A DNA stretch of 20,982 nucleotides from an uncultured Clostridia bacterium (GTDB lineage: Bacteria; Bacillota; Clostridia; Oscillospirales; Acutalibacteraceae), in assembly GCA_937884625.1 (NCBI GenBank), contig CALGCE010000213.1, forward strand, positions 1-20,982. Direction: 5' to 3'. Under the pieces are notes generated by a model. It did no database searches. It was not told the DNA's origin and saw only the letters and a list, made by a program, of their open reading frames with translations. Made by a program: the position numbers and the translations under genes. Each line of letters starts with the position of its first letter. Positions within the stretch are counted from its first letter, which is position 1. Shown in pieces: positions 1 to 7,430 of the stretch.

Positions 1-758
1 GACGGGTCACTTGCACGTTCCTGTTCTTCTAAAATTGCCGTTTCTTCCTGTGTCAAACGCTTTACATTGACTTCATAACTTTTTTTAGTACCGTTTTCTG
101 CGGTTACGGTAATCGTATGATTATTATCGCCTACCTTAATATCAAAAGTTCCCGCCCCTACGATATTCGCTTTATTATGTACCGCAGTTGCTTTTATTGT
201 AACCTTATCAACACTGTATTTAGCGGTAGCAACGTAATTTGTTGTGTTGCTTGAAAATCCGGGAGAAAGGGTAGCATTTGTAACGGTAATAGACGAAAGA
301 TTTGCATTAGATGACGGCTCGGGGGTTTTTACGGTAACAACAGAATTTGCGTTGGCAGGATATGCTTGACTGCTGTCGCCACCCTCAATATTAAGTCCCA
401 TTGATGATGTTCCGACCGCTATTGCCTTAAACGTTACAGTATACGAACCCGTTTTGGTGTTACCGGAAAACGCCGTATCAAGGAAATGTACCGAGCCTCC
501 GGATACCACCGCATCGTCAGCAGGTACGCCCGAAATCCCCGCATACTGCAAAACGCTTGAATTGTATGAAAGAGTACCCTCAACCGATGCAATATTGTTA
601 TCGGCTGTATACCTAATTGAAACCTTTACGGTGTCTCCCACATTATATGTTCCCGCAGAAACCGAAGCGGAAGATGCCGAAACTGACAGCGGTATTAGCG
701 AAACAAACAAACAAATTACAATAACTAACAATACTATTCTTTTTACCGTTTTTTTCAA
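1..758 (-). CDS. Secreted cohesin-like / cadherin-like beta-sandwich protein (C-terminus beyond window)
   Basis: A 252-codon open frame reads from a TTG at 758 to the window edge with no stop, so the protein is partial. The TTG is preceded by AGGGGA about 8 bases upstream, which overlaps the stop of the upstream dockerin gene (gap 11 bp) and suggests coupled translation. Residues 1-30 are a signal peptide: a KKTVKR basic start, a hydrophobic core, then SVSAS. Residues about 31-144 resemble a cohesin fold (pattern VSAGTYNVGDTVKVSI, then a LSYNSSVLQY strand and a SYTVTFKAIAVG strand). Residues about 153-234 resemble the cadherin-like beta-sandwich family (LSSITVTNATLSPGFSS ... ITVTAENGTKKSYEV). 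The last visible residues are Glu-rich. The likely role is a cell-surface or scaffold-type protein, perhaps binding the dockerin of its neighbour. Domain names come from pattern recognition; the cohesin call is an inference, and other carbohydrate-binding-like sandwiches are possible. Confidence 0.72.
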   Translation of the reverse strand, partial: MKKTVKRIVLLVIVICLFVSLIPLSVSASSASVSAGTYNVGDTVKVSIRYTADNNIASVEGTLSYNSSVLQYAGISGVPADDAVVSGGSVHFLDTAFSGNTKTGSYTVTFKAIAVGTSSMGLNIEGGDSSQAYPANANSVVTVKTPEPSSNANLSSITVTNATLSPGFSSNTTNYVATAKYSVDKVTIKATAVHNKANIVGAGTFDIKVGDNNHTITVTAENGTKKSYEVNVKRLTQEETAILEEQERASDP

Positions 759-769
759 ATTAAAGTCCC

Positions 770-2260
770 CTAACTAATAGTTACTTTGCCAAGTATATGA
801 AGTTTGACAGAAGCCAAATCAATAACATTTACCTTGCTGTCACCGTTTACATCCGCACGGTTATATTTATCACCCGTAAGGATGGTTTTGCCCAATATAT
901 GAAGTTTAACAGATGCCAAATCAACAACATTTATCCTACCGTCACCGTTTACATCTCCACGTGAAACCGACGGGGTAGGCGTTGGTGTAACGGGTGGATT
1001 GGTGGGTGTTGGCGTAGGATTTAAAGTCGGTTCAGGCGTTGCCGTACCCGGCATTCCTTTAAATACAGGTATTTTAAATGTAAGCGTTGCATTTTGATTT
1101 CCGATAAACGCTTTCTTTAATACACCGGCTTTTGTCCAGGCACCGTATAAAGACTGGTCAAACTGATGCCAATAAATTTTATTTATGAAATTAAAACTCT
1201 TATAATAAAAGGTGTCTTGTCCTACTTTTGTATAGCCATCGGCATAACACTCGGCTCCGCCTAAAATAGACTTACTTATAGAGTTCCAACCGTATTCCTT
1301 TGCTTTTGATAATCCCGAAGTTACTATTGCTTCCCTTGTACTGCCACTTGCACCAAAGTTAAAAAAGTTATAATACCCCTCATATCCTGCATAATTCCCC
1401 GAAATCAAGTCACTGTTCCCATTAACACCCTGCTCCGCTATTATCGCAGATGCTATGACGCAGGAACCGACACCGGTCTTATTTGCGGCGTTCATAATAT
1501 CGTTTATGTAAGCGTCGGGATTTCCGCCATAACCGTTTGCTAAAAATGTCCCCGCAACTACCGTTCGCAATTCGTTTTCCGTTTGTGCAGCGTCATACGA
1601 CTGTTGCATAAACGCAAATATTTTATTAGCAGTAAGTGAATTCCTCGGGTCTACAAAATAGGCTATTGCCTGACGGTTTGCATATGTCCAACCGGGATCC
1701 GTTTCAATCCATTTGTTGTCACCCAAATTTGCCCTCTGATCACGCCATTGCTCACCATAATATGTTAATTCAACCCATTTTCTCGTATCCCCAACATTTA
1801 CCACACCGTACTGGGAATCTACCGCTTCGTCAAAAGTAATATCCAAATTATGTGCTGTAAATTTCCAATTTGGATAAAGGTTGTGAAGTTCCCTTAAAGG
1901 ACTTCTGTAACTTTCGGGGAAGTTTGAAAGATTTTGTTCGAAGTTTTCATCGTACTGAGGCGTGGACTGTAAGACTATATACTTACTGTAAACATAACCT
2001 TCCAACCCGTCAGATGTTCTGATTAAATACCACAAATCACCGTCGGTGTCATACTGGCTGCCTAAAACAAAAACCATACCACTCCCAATAGTACCCTTTG
2101 AAGCATTCCAAGTACCCGGAGCCTCACGCACGTTAACGGTGGTTGTTATATATGCCTTTTGTTCACCGTCCGCAACGGTGTTAAGACAAAATAAATTCAG
2201 GGAACAAAAAATCATAACTACACACATAAGCAGACTAAAAATTCTAACTCTTGCAGTCAT
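770..2260 (-). CDS. Secreted SH3-glucosaminidase autolysin with C-terminal dockerin
   Basis: 496 residues, ATG start with GGGGGA eight to nine bases upstream. Residues 1-31 form a signal peptide. Residues about 36-97 form a bacterial SH3 domain (TTVNVREAPGTWN, ending in GYVYSKYI). Residues about 225-360 resemble the N-acetylglucosaminidase/autolysin fold, with IIAEQG (likely catalytic Glu276) and a YNFFNFGA segment, so the enzyme probably cleaves the peptidoglycan glycan strand outside the cell. A Pro/Thr linker (about 405-434) leads to a dockerin at 435-496. The dockerin has two near-identical calcium loops of the form DVNGDxxxNVxD, each followed by LASVKLHILGK. Dockerins normally dock enzymes onto cohesins; on a wall hydrolase this is less usual than on a plant-polysaccharide enzyme. 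It has its own promoter and is followed 11 bp later by a cohesin-like gene. Confidence 0.88.
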   Translation of the reverse strand: MTARVRIFSLLMCVVMIFCSLNLFCLNTVADGEQKAYITTTVNVREAPGTWNASKGTIGSGMVFVLGSQYDTDGDLWYLIRTSDGLEGYVYSKYIVLQSTPQYDENFEQNLSNFPESYRSPLRELHNLYPNWKFTAHNLDITFDEAVDSQYGVVNVGDTRKWVELTYYGEQWRDQRANLGDNKWIETDPGWTYANRQAIAYFVDPRNSLTANKIFAFMQQSYDAAQTENELRTVVAGTFLANGYGGNPDAYINDIMNAANKTGVGSCVIASAIIAEQGVNGNSDLISGNYAGYEGYYNFFNFGASGSTREAIVTSGLSKAKEYGWNSISKSILGGAECYADGYTKVGQDTFYYKSFNFINKIYWHQFDQSLYGAWTKAGVLKKAFIGNQNATLTFKIPVFKGMPGTATPEPTLNPTPTPTNPPVTPTPTPSVSRGDVNGDGRINVVDLASVKLHILGKTILTGDKYNRADVNGDSKVNVIDLASVKLHILGKVTIS

Positions 2261-2302
2261 TTTTTATCCCCCAAACACTACATATTGTCTTTATTAACTT
2301 TT

Positions 2303-2331
2303 ATTATACAATTTTTCAGTTATTATGTCAA
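2303..2331 (-). promoter_or_regulatory. Consensus sigma-A promoter for the dockerin autolysin operon
   Basis: On the minus strand TTGACA (2331-2326) and TATAAT (2308-2303) are both perfect consensus hexamers separated by exactly 17 bases. The -10 lies about 42 bp before the autolysin ATG and its GGGGGA ribosome site. The -35 begins only 12 bp after the stop of the DUF1015 gene, so the dockerin/cohesin pair can be transcribed independently of the upstream superoperon. I see no terminator hairpin between the two, so read-through from upstream is also possible. Confidence 0.85.
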
Positions 2332-2342
2332 CCAAATTGTTT

Positions 2343-3541
2343 TTACTTTATTTTCCTCGCCTCAATATAGAAACGTTTATCGTTGGCGTGACCCATAGAA
2401 AATGTCTTTCGGGGCAAAGAGCCGTCACAAAGTACGGCATCAAACAACTCGTCCTTACGCATACCGTCAAATATAAAGCCTACCGTATTTTCCTTTTGGC
2501 AAAGTTTTGTAACAGAATCTACACCGTGAATATAGTCGATTTTTACGCCATTATGTAGTTTTAAATATTCGTCAAGGAACTGTTGAAGTGTACCGACACA
2601 CAGTTTTGCAGTCGGTTTGACACAAATCTCTTTTTTCTCTTTGCCAAACACGCAAGTAAACTTTTGAGCATCACTGCCGTTATACTCGCCACCGCAGTTT
2701 GCGACAAACTCATTAATTATACTGTTTGCATCAACTCCGAATACCACCCTGTAAATAGGTTCAAATTCAAGCGAAGTATCGTGAATATTGACAATTTCAG
2801 CAAGTGCATAGCGTGACTGCTCGGTTTTGTTTAATTTATAACACTCTTTTGCCGTTGCAAGTGAGTGATTACCGTCACCTACGCAGAATAAAAGACCGTT
2901 ATGCTTGTCCCTTAACTTATTTAGTAAATCTATAATTTCATTTTGAGTATCTTTATCAATTTTATATCCTGCTATACTTCCTGCATTTTTCATCAGTTTG
3001 AAATTATACAAACACTCAAATTTATCCTTTTTGGCAGACTCTCTATTATTTGCTTTTTTTCGTCATCTATTAGCAACATAACGTGGGGAAGTTCAAGCGG
3101 TGCGTCTTTTCTTATCTCAACTCTCGGAGGAATACGCTCCAATACCGTCTGTTCGGTAGCCCTTACAGAAAGTTTACTTTTGGGTGCATAATCATATTCT
3201 TCAAGGTCTATTTTACCTATTATACCCCTACGCAAATTGCCTACACTGTCTACCCTCTCAACGTAAACTACCGTATCGTTATACTCACTGAAAACGCCGT
3301 TTTCAAGATATGTATACATATTTTCGTTTATATCTGATATTCTTTTTGAGTTATCGTCGCTTAAATACACTTCGGGTAAAACAACTCTAAGTGCCGACGG
3401 ACTGTTGCCTACCGTATTTTCAACATCCGCCCAATATTCAGGCTCAGAAGTATACTGGTCACAGGCTATTACCGCCCATTTTTCAAATCCCGTTTTCGGC
3501 AACAGAATATCAGCCGACGAAAAACAATTATTATTTGCCAT
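2343..3541 (-). pseudogene. DUF1015 family protein, interrupted by a frameshift
   Basis: Two overlapping minus-strand frames together make one DUF1015-type protein of about 408 residues, the usual size. The N-terminal part starts at ATG 3541 (CGGAGA upstream) and runs in frame to a stop at 2993. The C-terminal part is open from about 3046 down to the stop at 2343. The joined sequence in the second frame reads ESAKKDKFECLYNFKLMKN and continues the N-terminal ...DDEKKQIIE naturally. The shift therefore lies at about 3038-3043, in a GAGAGT stretch, as one base lost or two gained. The C-terminal part carries the family's GDGNHSLATAK motif. A second start is not convincing: the only candidate at the overlap is a TTG (3011) with no Shine-Dalgarno site. 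The biochemical role of DUF1015 is not established. It is the last gene of the superoperon. It may be a true pseudogene, a sequencing error or, less likely, a programmed shift. Confidence 0.8.
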
Positions 3542-3557
3542 TTAAAACATCTCCGAA

Positions 3558-4289
3558 TTAATAATAAGAAATTTCTATTGAATTTACAACGTCCTCCATA
3601 GGACTTACATATACTGTTATTCCCGTGCGTTTATCCTTGGACGACAGAAAATAATCAAGATAGTATTCATTTTCATTTACCCTGTAAAAATGTGACGGCG
3701 AACCCAAATACTCTACTATATCGGTAATAGCCGACTCGTTACTTACGCCGTTAACCCAAAACTGACCGTACTGTGAATCAGGATTATTTAGTATATTTTC
3801 AGCAACTCTTATTTTAACAATAGGACATTTTTTTAAACTTACCGACGATTTGCCTGAATTATAAAATACGGCATTAATGAGTTTATTGTACCCGTTTACG
3901 AAGACAACTTCGGCAGATTTACCTGCAAGTATAATCGAATCTGGTGTAAATTCACTGTTTTCGGCTACTTTAAAACCCTTTTTAATCATTTCCTTATACG
4001 AAGAGGGTACCTTTATTTCGCTTCCGCAATAGGTAATATTATACTTATACTTTTCGCCTAAATAAATATCGGCATAGTTTTCTTCATCATATAAACTTAT
4101 ATCCAAATAGGTAGGCATAATCTCATCGTCCGATTTTATTTCGGGGATTTTTATATCCTTTTTATCAGAGGTTGTGTTTTGCGGTTTGCTTTGAGTACCG
4201 TAATTCTTATCGAAACTCGTGCATCCGCAAAGTGATACTAAACAAACCGCCACCATAACGGCAATTATGTTTATAAAAGTTTTTTTCAT
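3558..4289 (-). CDS. Predicted lipoprotein of unknown function
   Basis: 243 residues from the ATG at 4289, which has AAAGGGG ten bases upstream. An in-frame GTG at 4310 would place that ribosome site inside the coding sequence and is rejected. The N-terminus is a type II signal peptide: MKKTF, a hydrophobic core, then the lipobox LCGC with Cys23 as the likely lipidated residue. A polar linker rich in Lys, Asp, Ser and Thr follows (about 24-50), so the mature protein probably sits on the outer face of the membrane. The rest is mixed alpha/beta with aromatic-rich segments (PSHFYRVNENEYYLDYF near the C-terminus). I do not recognise a family. It lies 41 bp after ribF and 16 bp before the DUF1015 gene, apparently in the same transcript. 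Confidence 0.8.
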   Translation of the reverse strand: MKKTFINIIAVMVAVCLVSLCGCTSFDKNYGTQSKPQNTTSDKKDIKIPEIKSDDEIMPTYLDISLYDEENYADIYLGEKYKYNITYCGSEIKVPSSYKEMIKKGFKVAENSEFTPDSIILAGKSAEVVFVNGYNKLINAVFYNSGKSSVSLKKCPIVKIRVAENILNNPDSQYGQFWVNGVSNESAITDIVEYLGSPSHFYRVNENEYYLDYFLSSKDKRTGITVYVSPMEDVVNSIEISYY

Positions 4290-4330
4290 ACTGTAAATAC
4301 CCCTTTCCACATAATAATTTTATTTTAAAT

Positions 4331-5176
4331 TTAGCAAATTGTCAACGATTTAACGTCATTTTCTATTTGTTCTTTAAGCTGTATAATACTGTTAAACCTT
4401 TTTTCTTCCCTTAAAAAATTCTTTAACCTTATTTTTACCGTTTTTCCGTATAAATTTTCTGAAAAATTAAATATATGAGTTTCACACATAACATTTGCTG
4501 TTTTATAGGTAGGTCTTATTCCTATATTGGTTATACTTTGGTACTGCTTACCGTCTACCACCACTGTTGATTTATAAACGCCGAATTTAGGTCGTACTAG
4601 CAAATCGGGATATACTTGATTTATCGTAGGAAATCCAATCTGTCTGCCACGCTCGTCGCCGTGTATTACCTCGCCGTCAAAACCGAAACCGCCGTATATG
4701 AAATCCTTTGCAATATTCATTTTACCGTCTTTTATCAACTGTCTTATAAAGGTGGACGAAAGAGTTTTATCATCAATTAAGGTTTCACTGCAACAAAAGA
4801 AATCTATTTTTTTATCATTACAGAATTTACTTAAACTTTGCGTGTCGCCCTTTGCGTTTTTGCCGAAACGGTAGTTAAAACCGCAGGCAATTGCAGACGG
4901 GCGGTATTTATTATATAAAAGTTGTAAAAAGTCGTCGCTTTGCATATCGCAGACGTCGTCAAATTCAAAAGCAACCACATCATATACGCCAAAACTTTTA
5001 AGTGCTTTGACCTTATCTTCATAAGTCATAAGAAGTTCTGTTTTGCCGTTTAAAACTGACTTTGGCGGTATTTTAAAGGTTATTGCCTGTATATTATATC
5101 CATTGACACTTTCTATAACATTTTGATGACCTTTATGTAAGCCGTCAAATGTACCCAAAACCAATGCGTCCTTCAT
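4331..5176 (-). CDS. ribF: Bifunctional riboflavin kinase / FAD synthetase
   Basis: Converts riboflavin to FMN and then FAD in the cytoplasm. From the ATG at 5176 the protein has 281 residues, slightly shorter than the usual ~305-315. The FAD-synthetase nucleotidyltransferase half begins with LGTFDGLHKGH (residues 7-17, the HxGH-like signature) and includes SSTFIRQLIKDGKM. The C-terminal riboflavin kinase half shows GRQIGFPTIN, the TNIGIRPTYK segment and ETHIFNF. A GTG at 5188 is also in frame, but it lies directly against the AGGAAG motif; the ATG, about 11 bases from that motif, is the better start. It follows truB by 15 bp, and the truB-ribF pairing is common in bacteria. No FMN riboswitch is visible upstream, so it appears to depend on operon transcription. 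Confidence 0.94.
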   Translation of the reverse strand: MKDALVLGTFDGLHKGHQNVIESVNGYNIQAITFKIPPKSVLNGKTELLMTYEDKVKALKSFGVYDVVAFEFDDVCDMQSDDFLQLLYNKYRPSAIACGFNYRFGKNAKGDTQSLSKFCNDKKIDFFCCSETLIDDKTLSSTFIRQLIKDGKMNIAKDFIYGGFGFDGEVIHGDERGRQIGFPTINQVYPDLLVRPKFGVYKSTVVVDGKQYQSITNIGIRPTYKTANVMCETHIFNFSENLYGKTVKIRLKNFLREEKRFNSIIQLKEQIENDVKSLTIC

Positions 5177-5191
5177 ACCGCCCGTCACTTC

Positions 5192-6082
5192 CTATCGTAT
5201 ATCATTAATTATGCACTTTATTGCGATTTGTGAGTTCTTGGTATCTGCCACACCAAGACCTACAAAGATGTTTTCAAATTTTATCCTATATATTTTGCCG
5301 TTTTCAAAGTCGGTATTTTTGAGTCTTTCAAACGCAAGTTGACCGCCGTTACAAAAACGTACCGCCTGTTTTTGTGTGACCGAAATTTCAGAAAAATGAC
5401 CGACTGCAATTTCTTCATTTAATATATAGTCTTTTACGTTTTCACTTGTAAGTTTTTGAAGTTCTACGCATTTTTGAATATCAAATCCCGATACATAGGT
5501 TCGGCAAAGGGATGTAAGAGTAGCACCGCAACCAAGTTTATTGCCTATATCCATACAAAGTGAACGGATATATGTACCCTTTGAAAGGGAAGTTTCGAAA
5601 CTAAACTCGTGATTTTCGTCAAGAGGTAATAACTGTTTTAAAGAGAATACCTCTATATCCCTCTTTGGAATATCGACCGTTTTACCCTCACGTGCAAGTT
5701 TATAAAGTCTTACACCGTCTTTTTTTAAGGCACTGAACATCGGCGGTGTCTGTTTTTGTTTACCTTTAAATTTATTAAGTATATTTAGTATATCATCATT
5801 ATTGACCGTAACATTGTTTTCTTCTAAAACCTTACCCGTTATATCACAGGTGTCGGTAACTACACCGAGTTTTATACGTGCTGTATAGGTCTTATCCGCC
5901 TCAATTAAATATGACGAAAGTGCCGTAGCACGTCCTAAAAATATCGGCAATACCCCCGTAGCCATAGGGTCAAGTGTCCCCGTATGCCCTACACGGCGTT
6001 CTCCCGTTATCCTTTTTATCTGTGCCACAGCACCGTATGAAGTTTTGTTTTCAGGCTTATTTATCAGAAGAAGTCCCTGCAT
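5192..6082 (-). CDS. truB: tRNA pseudouridine(55) synthase TruB
   Basis: 296 residues, the normal TruB size. TruB isomerises U55 in the T-loop of tRNAs. The N-terminus MQGLLLINKP and the catalytic motif VGHTGTLDPMATG are present, with catalytic Asp38; further family blocks are KGTYIRSLCMDIG and the GAYLTSL-like GATLTSLCRTYVSG. The C-terminal ~60 residues fit the PUA-like tail. The ATG at 6082 has GGAGGAAACGT directly upstream and lies inside the end of nrnA (26-bp overlap), so translation is probably coupled. It is followed by ribF at 15 bp. Confidence 0.96.
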   Translation of the reverse strand: MQGLLLINKPENKTSYGAVAQIKRITGERRVGHTGTLDPMATGVLPIFLGRATALSSYLIEADKTYTARIKLGVVTDTCDITGKVLEENNVTVNNDDILNILNKFKGKQKQTPPMFSALKKDGVRLYKLAREGKTVDIPKRDIEVFSLKQLLPLDENHEFSFETSLSKGTYIRSLCMDIGNKLGCGATLTSLCRTYVSGFDIQKCVELQKLTSENVKDYILNEEIAVGHFSEISVTQKQAVRFCNGGQLAFERLKNTDFENGKIYRIKFENIFVGLGVADTKNSQIAIKCIINDIR

Positions 6083-7061
6083 ACGTTTCCTCCAACGATT
6101 GCTTTACAGACTCTAATATTACAGACTTAACCTCATCAAGCGTTCCCTTTACGGTAGCACCTGCCGCTCCCTTGTGTCCTCCGCCGCCTAATCTCTTACA
6201 AATATCCGAAGCGTTGAACGGGTCATAGGTACGAACGGATATTTTAAACTCCTCGGTATCAACCTGCTTAATAGTAACTCCTACCTTTACGCCCTCTACA
6301 CTCCTTGATATTACGGCTATGCCTTCAAGGTCGGGACCGCAACAGCCTGTCTTTTCCTGCATTTCCTCGGTGACCGAAAGCACGATACATCTACTGTCAA
6401 AGTGGTATTCCGCCGTATCAAGCACCATTCTTTCAAGTTCTAAAAGTTTTTTGGATTTAGTATCAAACATTATTCTGTTTATTTCGACCGCATCAATATT
6501 ATATTCATATAATTTTGATGTAATAATATGGGTTTTTGCAGTCACATTTGCATACTTAAAACAGCCCGTATCGGTAACTATACCCGTATACAGTGCCTTT
6601 GCAGTAGTATCGTTGATATTTACCTTCATAAGGCTCAACAATTCAAATACAATTTCACTCGTAGCCGAAGAGGTGGCATCAAGATACAAATACTTTGCAA
6701 AACCAACGTTTGAAATATGATGGTCAATACTAAGTTCCACCCTATCGCCGAAATCCTCTTCAAGAGAACCCAAAAGTCTTTTATCCGCAACGTCCACCGA
6801 TATTACGGTAGCCTTGTCCTTTTCGACATGGTCGGTTTCGCTTATAAAATATCCGTACTTTTCGGGTATGACATCAGGGCATATAACCGACGCTATTTTC
6901 CCGATTTCTTTAAGTCCGTAATAAAGTGCATAAGCAGCACCCAAGGTATCCCCGTCAGGTGACGAATGGGTCAGTATTACGAAGTTATCGTGTTTTTTAA
7001 GAAATCTTGCCGTTTGGCGAAGAGAAATTGAAAAACAAGATGTATCCCTATACTTTTTCAT
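6057..7061 (-). CDS. nrnA: DHH/DHHA1 phosphoesterase, NrnA-type oligoribonuclease / pAp phosphatase
   Basis: 334 residues. NrnA-family enzymes degrade short RNA oligonucleotides and dephosphorylate 3'-phosphoadenosine 5'-phosphate using Mn2+. The DHH domain has THSSPDGDTLGAA (residues 31-43; Asp36 and Asp38 metal ligands), VISVDVADKR (Asp90) and the name motif SIDHHISN (Asp113-His115). The C-terminal DHHA1 domain has GGGGHKGAAG (about 292-301), which binds the substrate. The start ATG 7061 has AAAGGAAAG upstream. It sits 21 bp after rbfA and overlaps truB, the standard Firmicutes order infB-rbfA-nrnA-truB-ribF. Together with rbfA and truB it makes this stretch of the operon an RNA-processing block. 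Confidence 0.93.
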   Translation of the reverse strand: MKKYRDTSCFSISLRQTARFLKKHDNFVILTHSSPDGDTLGAAYALYYGLKEIGKIASVICPDVIPEKYGYFISETDHVEKDKATVISVDVADKRLLGSLEEDFGDRVELSIDHHISNVGFAKYLYLDATSSATSEIVFELLSLMKVNINDTTAKALYTGIVTDTGCFKYANVTAKTHIITSKLYEYNIDAVEINRIMFDTKSKKLLELERMVLDTAEYHFDSRCIVLSVTEEMQEKTGCCGPDLEGIAVISRSVEGVKVGVTIKQVDTEEFKISVRTYDPFNASDICKRLGGGGHKGAAGATVKGTLDEVKSVILESVKQSLEETYAGTSSDK

Positions 7062-7082
7062 AACTTTCCTTTCAAAACAACA

Positions 7083-7430
7083 TTATTTGTCATTAAAAGA
7101 GTCTATTATTTTTGAAATATGTGCACTGTTTTCTATGGAATTATCGGCAACGAAACGAAGTTCGGGCACTTTTCTAAGTGTTAAAGCCCTGCCGAGTTCA
7201 CGGCGAAGATAACCCGATACGCTTTTATTAAGTACCTTTACTGACTCGTTTGTCGCTTCCTTGCCCTCTATTGCACTGACATAAACCGTAGCATAGGACA
7301 TATCGCCCGAAACGTCAAGTTTTACTATACTTAAAAGTTTACTTACCCTAGGGTCCTTAACGTCACGCAACAGTTCGGACAGTGCAAGTTTTATATCGGA
7401 AGTTACACGGTCAAGTTTAAATCCTGCCAT
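7083..7430 (-). CDS. rbfA: 30S ribosome-binding factor A
   Basis: 115 residues, typical of RbfA, which assists late 30S subunit and 16S rRNA 5'-end maturation. Recognisable family features are LRDVKDPRVS near residues 21-30, the DMSYATVYVS strand (residues 42-51), and the C-terminal LRKVPELRFVADNSIENSAHISKIID. The ATG shares one base with the infB stop (TAATG), so translation is very likely coupled. It is followed 21 bp later by nrnA. Confidence 0.95.
   Translation of the reverse strand: MAGFKLDRVTSDIKLALSELLRDVKDPRVSKLLSIVKLDVSGDMSYATVYVSAIEGKEATNESVKVLNKSVSGYLRRELGRALTLRKVPELRFVADNSIENSAHISKIIDSFNDK

Noticed and set aside
454..777. 107-codon plus-strand open frame
   Set aside because: It lies opposite the cohesin-like gene, which has signal peptide, domain patterns and Shine-Dalgarno; the plus frame has none of these.
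4290..4310. Upstream GTG start for the lipoprotein
   Set aside because: The AAAGGGG ribosome site for the downstream ATG lies inside this extension, and the extra residues disrupt a standard MKK signal-peptide start.
4200..5200. FMN riboswitch near ribF
   Set aside because: No conserved FMN aptamer pattern is visible before ribF; the gene is embedded in the operon 15 bp after truB.
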